From the NCBI GenBank assembly GCA_006227805.1, contig SBFT01000260.1:1-11052 (forward strand): a stretch of 11,052 nucleotides of DNA, in the 5' to 3' direction. Both the position numbers and the translations under genes were made by a program. Below are positions 5,234-11,052 of the stretch, piece by piece (positions within the stretch are counted from its first letter, which is position 1; the number at the start of each line of letters is the position of its first letter). Below the pieces are notes generated by a model, which saw only the letters and a program-made list of their open reading frames with translations, had not been told where the DNA came from and searched no databases. The DNA comes from Paracoccaceae bacterium (GTDB lineage: Bacteria > Pseudomonadota > Alphaproteobacteria > Rhodobacterales > Rhodobacteraceae).

Positions 5234-7732
5234 TCAGCCGTCCTTGCGGATGACCTCGTTCTTCGGATCGTAGGGGCTGTCCTGGACCACTTCGGCGTCC
5301 CAGAGCCGGTCGAGCATCCTGACCTTCAGCCGGGTCCCGGGCTGGGCCAGGTCGGGCCTGACATAGCCCATGCCGATCGACTTGCCGAAGACCACCGAAT
5401 AGCCGCCCGAGGTCAGGCGACCAACGCGCGTGTCGCCATCGTAAAGCGCCTCGCGCCCCCAGGGATCGGCGTCTTCGGGGCCGTCGATCAGCAGCGTCAC
5501 GCATTTCGAGCGGATGCCCGTGGCCTCCATCGCGGCCTTGCCGTGGAAGTCCTTGGACAGATCGACGAAGCGCGGCAGGTCGGCCTCCAGGGGCGTCGCG
5601 TCGCGGCCCAGTTCCGTGCCGAAGGCGCGATAGGATTTCTCCTGCCGGAGCCAGTTCTGCGCGCGCGCGCCGACCAGCTTCAGCCCGTGCCTTTCGCCCG
5701 CCGCCATCAGCTGATCCCAGAGGTAGGTCTGCATCTCGATCGGATGATGCAGTTCCCAGCCAAGCTCGCCCGTATAGGCCACGCGGATCGCGCGGACCGG
5801 GCACATCCCAAGTTCGATGTTGCGGCAGGTGAGCCACGGGAACCGCTTGTTCCCCAGCACCGTGGCGGGGTCTGCGTCCTTCACCAGTTCGTTCAGCACG
5901 TCGCGCGATTTCGGCCCGGCGATGGCGAAGACGCCCCATTGGGTGGTGACGTCCTGGATCTCGATATAGCCGAAGTCGGGGGCCTTGTCCTCGGCGGCCT
6001 TGCGCAGGAAATCCGCGTCATAGGCGGTCCAGGCGCCTGCACTGACCAGATAGTATTCGTTCTCGGCCAGCCGCACGATGGTGTATTCGGTGCGCGTGGT
6101 GCCCGCGCTGGTCAGCGCATAGGTCAGGTTGATGCGCCCGATGCCGGGCAGCTTGTTGCAGGTGAACCAGTCGAGGAAGGCGGTGGCGCCCGGACCCTTG
6201 ACCACGTGCTTGGTGAAGGCGGTGGCGTCGATCAGGCCCACGCCCTGCCGGATCGCCCTGGCCTCGTCCACCGCGTATTGCCACCAGCCGCCACGCCGGA
6301 AGCTGCGGGCGTCGTGGTCGAAGCTGTCGGGGGCATCCAAGGGCCCGTAGTAGTTCGGCCGCTCCCACCCGTTCACCTGCCCGAACTGGGCACCCTTCGC
6401 CTTCTGCCGGTCATAGGCGGGCGCGGTGCGCAGGGGGCGGCAGGCGGGGCGTTCCTCGTCCGGGTGGTGGAGGATGTAGACATGTTCATACGCCTCCTCG
6501 TTCTTGCGGGCGGCGTATTCGGTCGTCATCCAGGACCCGTAGCGTTTCGGGTCGAGGCTGGCCATGTCGATCTCGGCCTCGCCCTCGACCATCAGCTGGG
6601 CGAGGTAATGACCCGTGCCCCCGGCCGCGGTGATCCCGAAGCTGAACCCTTCGGCCAGCCACATGTTGCGCAGCCCCGGCGCGGGCCCCAGCAGCGGGTT
6701 GCCGTCCGGCGTATAGCAGATGGGGCCGTTGTAATCGTCCTTGAGGCCCACGTGCTCGGACGACGGAATCCGGTGGATCATGGACATGTATTCCTCCTCG
6801 ATCCGTTCCAGATCGAGGGGGAAGAGATCGGCGCGGAAGCTCTCGGGCACGTCGTAGAGGAACCGCGCGGGGGCGTTCCTTTCATAAGGCCCGAGGATCC
6901 AGCCGCCGCGTTCCTCGCGGACATACCACTTGGCGTCGGCGTCGCGCAGGACGGGGTGCTGGGGGTTCGACTTGCGCCATTCGACCAGCGCGGGGTCGGG
7001 CTCGGTCACGATATACTGGTGCTCCACCGGGATCGCGGGGATCTTGATCCCCAGCAGCCGCGCGGTGCGCTGCGCATGGTTGCCGGTGGCGGTGACCACA
7101 TGTTCGGCCTGGATGACCACCTGTTCGTCGCCGGGGACGAGGTTGCCGCCCTTCTCCTCCATCTTCGTCGCGGTCACATGCCAGACGCTGCCATCCCAGC
7201 GATAGCCGTCGACCTGCCACTTGCGCTCGATCGCGACACCCCGCTGGCGCGCACCCTTGGCCATGGCCATGGTCACGTCCGCCGGGTTGATGTAGCCGTC
7301 GGTCGGGTGATAGAGTGCGCCGACAAGATCCTCGGTGCGCACCAGCGGCCAGCGCTCCCTGATCTCGGCGGGGCTCAGCCACTGATAGGGCACGCCGCAG
7401 GTCTCGGCGGTGGTGGCATAGAGCATGTATTCGTCCATGCGCGCCTGGCTTTGCGCCATCCGCAGGTTGCCCACCACGAAGAAGCCGGCGTTCAAACCCG
7501 TCTCCTCCTCAAGCGTCTTGTAGAACTTGATCGAGTAGTCGTGGATATGGGTCGTGGCGTAGGACATGTTGAAATAGGGCAGAAGGCCCGCCGCGTGCCA
7601 GGTGCTGCCGCTTGTCAGCTCGTCGCGCTCCAGCAGCATCACGTCGTCCCAGCCCGCGCGCGCCAGGTGATAGGCGATCGAGGTGCCCACCGCGCCGCCA
7701 CCGACGACAAGGGCTTTGACATGCGTTTTCAT
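5234..7732 (-). CDS. Dimethylglycine dehydrogenase-family FAD + GcvT flavoprotein
   Basis: An 832-residue two-module enzyme expected to oxidise an N-methylated glycine (dimethylglycine, sarcosine or similar) and pass the methyl carbon to tetrahydrofolate. The N-terminal FAD/DAO module has the dinucleotide motif VVGGGAVG (9-16), ribose-binding Glu35, and STWHAAGL (43-50), where His46 matches the histidine that binds FAD covalently in mammalian DMGDH. A GINxxG-like FAD closure, GFSFGITAAGGTGHY, lies at 362-376. From about residue 490 the GcvT folate module follows: VGLIDATAFTKHVVKG (498-513), TRTEYTIVRL (546-555), AYTGELGWELHH (652-663) and a C-terminal GCV_T_C barrel (about 740-830). Order and length match mitochondrial DMGDH. 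GAGGGA lies 8 nt before the ATG. It follows the FAD-linked dehydrogenase on the same strand after 183 nt, so it probably has its own promoter. Electrons would go to an electron-transfer flavoprotein or to O2. The exact substrate is uncertain because roseobacters carry several paralogues. Confidence 0.85.
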   Translation of the reverse strand: MKTHVKALVVGGGAVGTSIAYHLARAGWDDVMLLERDELTSGSTWHAAGLLPYFNMSYATTHIHDYSIKFYKTLEEETGLNAGFFVVGNLRMAQSQARMDEYMLYATTAETCGVPYQWLSPAEIRERWPLVRTEDLVGALYHPTDGYINPADVTMAMAKGARQRGVAIERKWQVDGYRWDGSVWHVTATKMEEKGGNLVPGDEQVVIQAEHVVTATGNHAQRTARLLGIKIPAIPVEHQYIVTEPDPALVEWRKSNPQHPVLRDADAKWYVREERGGWILGPYERNAPARFLYDVPESFRADLFPLDLERIEEEYMSMIHRIPSSEHVGLKDDYNGPICYTPDGNPLLGPAPGLRNMWLAEGFSFGITAAGGTGHYLAQLMVEGEAEIDMASLDPKRYGSWMTTEYAARKNEEAYEHVYILHHPDEERPACRPLRTAPAYDRQKAKGAQFGQVNGWERPNYYGPLDAPDSFDHDARSFRRGGWWQYAVDEARAIRQGVGLIDATAFTKHVVKGPGATAFLDWFTCNKLPGIGRINLTYALTSAGTTRTEYTIVRLAENEYYLVSAGAWTAYDADFLRKAAEDKAPDFGYIEIQDVTTQWGVFAIAGPKSRDVLNELVKDADPATVLGNKRFPWLTCRNIELGMCPVRAIRVAYTGELGWELHHPIEMQTYLWDQLMAAGERHGLKLVGARAQNWLRQEKSYRAFGTELGRDATPLEADLPRFVDLSKDFHGKAAMEATGIRSKCVTLLIDGPEDADPWGREALYDGDTRVGRLTSGGYSVVFGKSIGMGYVRPDLAQPGTRLKVRMLDRLWDAEVVQDSPYDPKNEVIRKDG

Positions 7733-7858
7733 CGGACGACTCCCTCAGGTCCTGCTTCGACCCCGTTCTAGGACGAAACCGCGCGTCCCGCGAAAGGAGG
7801 CCGACCTGTCGCCGTTCAAATGCGACGCGCGCTTCTTTCTGGTCGCAAATACGCGAAC

Positions 7859-7906
7859 GCGCGGGCGCAGGCCCGCGCCGGCAAAGAACGTCACGCCGCA
7901 GGCGTG
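7859..7906 (-). terminator. Tandem hairpins after the FAD-linked dehydrogenase (candidate terminator)
   Basis: Two stems lie just past the stop codon of the minus-strand gene ending at 7916. The first is CACGCC / GGCGTG with a 3-nt loop (7892-7906), followed by a short U-rich stretch (UUCUUU). The second is GCGCGGGC / GCCCGCGC with a 4-nt loop (7859-7878). Neither has a full U-tract, so efficiency is doubtful. The rest of the 183-nt gap (7733-7858) holds the leader of the downstream flavoprotein gene and a 6-bp inverted repeat, TGCGAC / GTCGCA (7821-7847), with no convincing gene. Confidence 0.4.
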
Positions 7907-7915
7907 GCCGCCGGA

Positions 7916-9319
7916 TCAGAGGGTGACGATCTTGCCCGGGTTGAGGATGTTGTCGGGGTCGAGCGCGCGCTTGACCGCCGCCATCCAGGCCGTGGCGGGG
8001 CCGAGCTCCCGGGCCAGGTAAGGCATCTTGCCCTGGCCGATCCCGTGCTCGCCCGTGCAGGTGCCCTCCATGGAAATCGCCAAGTCGTTCAGCCAGCCCA
8101 CGAATTCATCCGCGCGGTCGCGTTCGCCTGCGTTCTCCATGTCGACCAGCAGGGCCGCGTGGAAATTGCCGTCGCCCACATGCCCCGCGATGGGGCCCAG
8201 CAGGCCGAGTTCGGCCAGCTTGTCCTGTGCCGCCGTCACGCATTCCGCCAACCGCGAGATCGGAACGCAGACATCGGTCGCGAAGGCCTTGGTGCCCGGG
8301 CGCAGCGTCTGCATCGCCCAATAGGCGTCGTGGCGCGCCTTCCAGAGGCGGTTGCGGTCCTCGGGGGTGGCGGCGGCCTCGTATCCGCGCCCGCCCACCT
8401 CCTCGGCGATGGCGCGGAAGGTCTCGATCTGTTCGATCACACCCGCTTCCGAGCCGTGGAATTCCACCAGCAGAAGCGGCTCTTCTGGCAGGCCGAGTTT
8501 CGAATAGGTGTTGATCGCGCGCACGCTGAGAACGTCCAGCAACTCGATCCGCGCCACCGGCAGGCCGAACTGGATGGCCGTCATCGCCGCGCGGCAGGCG
8601 GCATCGACGTCGGGGAAGGAACAGCGCGCGGCGCTGATCGCCTCGGGTATGCCCTGAAGGCGCAGGGTGATTTCGGTGATCAGGCCCAGCGTGCCCTCGG
8701 ACCCCACCATCAGCCGCGTCAGGTCATAGCCGGCCGAGGATTTCTTGGCCCGGCTGGCGGTGCGGATGACGCTGCCGTCGGCCATCACGACTTCCAGCGC
8801 CAGCACGTTGTCCTTCATCGTGCCGTAGCGCACGGCGGTCGTGCCCGAGGCGCGCGTCGCGGTCATGCCGCCGAGCGAGGCATTGGCGCCCGGATCGATC
8901 GGGAAGAACAGGCCCTTGTCGCGCAGATGGGTGTTCAGCGCCTCGCGGGTCACGCCGGGCTGGACCACCACCTGCAGGTCCTCGGGATGCACCGCCAGCA
9001 CCTTGTCCATGCGGCTGACATCGACCGAGATGCCGCCCGCGGGCGCGTTGATATGCCCTTCGAGCGAAGTGCCCGTGCCGAAGGGGATCACCGGCACCTT
9101 GTGGGCGGCGCAGATCCTGACGATCTCGGCCACCTCGCCGGTCGATTGCGGAAAGACCACCCCGTCGGGGGCCTGGTTCACGATCCAGGTCGTGGTGTGG
9201 CCATGCTGTTCGCGGATCGCCTGGCCGGTCTGGAAATTGTCGCCGAAGCGTTGCTTCAGGATGCCCAGGGCCGTTGCGATCCCGGTTTCGTTGCGCGGCA
9301 GCGTGGTGGCCTGAGCCAT
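7916..9319 (-). CDS. FAD-linked D-lactate/glycolate-type dehydrogenase (GlcD/LDHD-like)
   Basis: A 467-residue flavoenzyme of the VAO/PCMH superfamily, most like D-lactate dehydrogenase (cytochrome) or GlcD, oxidising a D-2-hydroxy acid and handing electrons to the respiratory chain. The FAD-binding domain (about 50-220) has PFGTGTSLEGH (79-89), IDPGANASLGGM (141-152), ASGTTAVRYG (157-166) and VGSEGTLGLITE (205-216). The FAD-oxidase C-terminal domain shows HVGDGNFH (380-387) and GEHGIGQGK (423-431), where the histidines and Glu424 form the substrate/metal site of the family, ending in the common DPDNILNPGKI. No signal peptide or membrane helix is visible. GGGAGGAG lies 5 nt before the ATG. 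It is 75 nt downstream of the gamma-glutamyltransferase gene on the same strand. Glycolate oxidase proper needs GlcE and GlcF, which are not here, so a stand-alone D-lactate or other D-2-hydroxyacid dehydrogenase is favoured. Confidence 0.87.
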   Translation of the reverse strand: MAQATTLPRNETGIATALGILKQRFGDNFQTGQAIREQHGHTTTWIVNQAPDGVVFPQSTGEVAEIVRICAAHKVPVIPFGTGTSLEGHINAPAGGISVDVSRMDKVLAVHPEDLQVVVQPGVTREALNTHLRDKGLFFPIDPGANASLGGMTATRASGTTAVRYGTMKDNVLALEVVMADGSVIRTASRAKKSSAGYDLTRLMVGSEGTLGLITEITLRLQGIPEAISAARCSFPDVDAACRAAMTAIQFGLPVARIELLDVLSVRAINTYSKLGLPEEPLLLVEFHGSEAGVIEQIETFRAIAEEVGGRGYEAAATPEDRNRLWKARHDAYWAMQTLRPGTKAFATDVCVPISRLAECVTAAQDKLAELGLLGPIAGHVGDGNFHAALLVDMENAGERDRADEFVGWLNDLAISMEGTCTGEHGIGQGKMPYLARELGPATAWMAAVKRALDPDNILNPGKIVTL

Positions 9320-9342
9320 GCGATCTCCTCCCAGATCATTTT

Positions 9343-9359
9343 GGTCACTATTACTGTCC
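9343..9359. promoter_or_regulatory. Imperfect 17-bp palindrome upstream of the FAD-linked dehydrogenase (candidate operator)
   Basis: GGTCACTATTACTGTCC is a dyad centred on 9351 with six of eight base pairs matching (GG-CA-TA / TA-TG-CC). It is the most A+T-rich spot near the gene, 24-40 nt before its ATG. The TTGGTCA half resembles the TGGT/ACCA arms of GntR/FadR-type regulators that control lactate or glycolate use, but the other arm does not fit that consensus. The motif is compatible with an operator overlapping the promoter. Confidence 0.3.
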
Positions 9360-9394
9360 TATCTCGCCTGACCGCGCAACAGGTATGTGCGCGC

Positions 9395-11052
9395 TCAGTC
9401 GCCCAGTGCGATCCCCTCGCGGCGGGGATCGGCGGCGCCTTTCAGGACCGCGCCGATCTCGATCGCGTGAAGGCCCGAATTCAGCTCGCGCGCGGCGGCG
9501 GTGTAGCCCAGCGCCGTCAGGCCGGGGATCAGGGCCTCGGCCCCGGTGCCCACCTCGAGGTCGAATTCGCGGAAGCGGTTGACCGCATGGGGCAGCGAGA
9601 CGGCCGTCTGGATGTCCATGTCCCAGTCCGCCCAGGCGATGATCGTCTTCGCGACATATCCGATGATCCGGCTGCCGCCGGGCGAGCCCAGCGCCAGGAC
9701 GGGCCGGCCGTCGCGCAGAACGATCGTGGGCGCCATGGACGAGCGCGGGCGCTTGCCCGGCTGGACCGCGTTGGCGATGGGCACGCCGTCGGCATGGCTG
9801 CGGAAGGAGAAATCGGTCAGCTGGTTGTTCAGGAGAAAGCCGCCCACCATCAGGCGCGACCCGAAGGCGTTCTCGATGCTCGCCGTCATCGAGGCGACGT
9901 TTCCGGCGGCGTCCACGATGGTGACATGGGTGGTCGAGGGCCGTTCGGGCGAGGCATCCGGCGCCAGGAGCAGGCTGTGGTCCCAGGGCGGCATCCCGGC
10001 CCGGACTTCGGGCAGGGCGTCGTCGCCGTCGAGCGCGCGGGCGCGGTCGCGCAGATAGGTGGGATCGAGCAGTCCGCGCAGGGGCACGGGGACGAAGTCG
10101 CTGTCGGCGATGTAGGTGCCGCGATCGGCGAAGGCCAGCCGCGAGGCGTCGCCGATCAGCCGCCAGGCCTGCGGGTCGCCGGGGCCGAGGGCCGCCAGGT
10201 CACGGGTGTTCAGCATCCCGAGGATCTGGCCCAGCGTCAGCGCGCCGGACGAAGGCGGCCCCATGCCGCAGACCTGGAAGACGCGGTAGGCGATGCAGAC
10301 GGGCGGACGTTCCTTGACGCGGTAGAGGGCCAGATCGCCTTCCGTCAGCAGGCCCGGATTGCCGGGCGCGGATTGCACGACTTGGGCGATGTCGGCGGCG
10401 ATCGGACCGTCGTAGAAGGCCCCTGCCCCGTCGCGCGCCAGAAGGCGCAGGGTCTCGGCATAGGCGGGGTTCGTCAGGATGGCGCCCGGGGCCAGCGGTG
10501 CGCCGCCCGGCAGGAAATAGGCAGCCGTGGCGGGAAAGCGGCCCAGGCGTTCGGCATCGCCCGCGACCAGCGCCGCGAGGCGCGGCGAGACGGGAAAGCC
10601 CGCCTCCGCCAGCGCAATGGCGGGCGCGATGAGATCGGCCCAGGGCCGGACGCCCCAGCGGCGATGCGCCTCGCCCAGAAGCGCGGGCGTGCCGGGCGCG
10701 CCGACCGAGAGCCCGCCCACGACGGCGTCGAAAAAGCCCAAGGGCGCGCCGTCGGCGTCCTGGAACAGCCTGGGCGTCGCGGCCTGAGGCGCGGTTTCGC
10801 GACCGTCGAGCGTGGTCAGCGTTGCGGTCGCGGCGTCCCACCAGACGAGGAACCCGCCGCCGCCGAGACCCGAGCTCTGCGGCTCGACCAGGCCCAGGAC
10901 CAGCTGCACCGCGACCAGCGCATCGGCGGCGCTGCCGCCTGCGCGCAGCACGTCCGCCCCGGCCAGGACGGCATGGGGATTGGCGGCGGCGATCATCCAG
11001 GTCCGGCCCTCGACCGGGCGGCCCGCGTCGCGCGCGGCATAGGCGGCGGCGA
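9395..11052 (-). CDS. ggt: Gamma-glutamyltransferase, N-terminus cut by the window edge
   Basis: An Ntn-hydrolase that cleaves gamma-glutamyl bonds (glutathione and other gamma-glutamyl amides), usually autoprocessed into two subunits and exported. The frame stays open through the right edge, so the true start and any signal peptide lie outside; about 551 residues are visible, including 18 before the first ATG at 10996. Counting from that ATG, family motifs are AANPHAVLAG (4-13), VLRAGGSAADA (16-26), PQSSGLGGGGF (39-49), the autoprocessing/nucleophile site STTHVTIVDAAGN (354-366, nucleophile probably Thr355), NNQLTDFSF (390-398), RSSMAPTIV (418-426) and GSPGGSRI (437-444). All expected catalytic motifs are present, and the ending is normal. 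It is followed after 75 nt by the FAD-linked dehydrogenase. Cephalosporin acylase-type relatives share this fold, but the complete GGT motif set favours transferase/hydrolase. Confidence 0.93.
   Translation of the reverse strand, partial: AAAYAARDAGRPVEGRTWMIAAANPHAVLAGADVLRAGGSAADALVAVQLVLGLVEPQSSGLGGGGFLVWWDAATATLTTLDGRETAPQAATPRLFQDADGAPLGFFDAVVGGLSVGAPGTPALLGEAHRRWGVRPWADLIAPAIALAEAGFPVSPRLAALVAGDAERLGRFPATAAYFLPGGAPLAPGAILTNPAYAETLRLLARDGAGAFYDGPIAADIAQVVQSAPGNPGLLTEGDLALYRVKERPPVCIAYRVFQVCGMGPPSSGALTLGQILGMLNTRDLAALGPGDPQAWRLIGDASRLAFADRGTYIADSDFVPVPLRGLLDPTYLRDRARALDGDDALPEVRAGMPPWDHSLLLAPDASPERPSTTHVTIVDAAGNVASMTASIENAFGSRLMVGGFLLNNQLTDFSFRSHADGVPIANAVQPGKRPRSSMAPTIVLRDGRPVLALGSPGGSRIIGYVAKTIIAWADWDMDIQTAVSLPHAVNRFREFDLEVGTGAEALIPGLTALGYTAAARELNSGLHAIEIGAVLKGAADPRREGIALGD

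Noticed and set aside
5234..7732. Glu549 in the folate domain where GcvT proteins have a conserved Asp, first suspected to be a defective site
   Set aside because: As I recall the mammalian DMGDH sequence, it also has Glu here (motif YAELTV), so this is normal for the family and supports the DMGDH assignment.
5150..7771. An 873-codon open frame on the plus strand, opposite the DMGDH-like gene
   Set aside because: It is a shadow of a G+C-rich gene. Its translation has no recognisable motif and is rich in Arg, Gly, His and Val, as expected from the reverse of the codons opposite it, while the minus strand carries full family motifs.
7793..8021. A strong Shine-Dalgarno-like AAAGGAGG (7793-7800) on the plus strand before a short open frame
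   Set aside because: The nearest ATG is about 19 nt away, the frame runs into the antisense of the FAD-linked dehydrogenase, and the protein looks like random G+C-rich translation.
9373..9393. CGCGCA / TGCGCG inverted repeat just past the GGT stop codon, a possible terminator
   Set aside because: The stem is only 6 bp with a 9-nt loop and no U-tract follows on the minus strand, so it is too weak to annotate as a terminator.

Overview
The window looks like chromosomal DNA of a G+C-rich alphaproteobacterium, most likely a member of the Rhodobacteraceae/Rhodobacterales. I infer this from codon composition and from the mix of genes (a dimethylglycine dehydrogenase-like GcvT-fusion flavoprotein, a DUF938 methyltransferase, an FnrL-type box). 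It is densely coded, with no mobile element, CRISPR array, rRNA or tRNA that I can see. No gap between genes exceeds about 230 bases.

Layout. (1) 1-2946, minus strand: PepSY periplasmic protein, then cytochrome b561-type membrane protein, then membrane-anchored LuxR-type regulator. The first junction is a 2-nt gap and the second an ATGA overlap. After 122 nt comes an exported phytase-like esterase, which ends at a textbook intrinsic terminator at the left edge. (2) 2947-3172: divergent promoter region of 226 nt. (3) 3173-4764, plus strand: aldo/keto reductase and DUF938 SAM-dependent methyltransferase, overlapping by ATGA. (4) 4765-5214, plus strand: a near-perfect FNR/FnrL box upstream of a small AhpD-like (carboxymuconolactone decarboxylase family) protein. 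(5) 5234-11052, minus strand: gamma-glutamyltransferase (cut by the right edge), FAD-linked D-lactate/glycolate-type dehydrogenase, and an 832-residue FAD + GcvT protein of the dimethylglycine dehydrogenase family.

How they may work together. The right-hand block reads as catabolism: release of glutamate from gamma-glutamyl compounds, oxidation of a 2-hydroxy acid into the respiratory chain, and oxidative demethylation of an N-methylated glycine with transfer of the C1 unit to tetrahydrofolate. The AhpD-like protein probably responds to oxygen limitation through the FNR box. The most distinctive part is the pepSY-b561-luxR set. A heme b electron carrier, a small periplasmic protein and a membrane-bound DNA-binding protein with almost no sensory domain are translated together. 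This suggests, as inference only, a membrane redox-to-transcription signalling unit.
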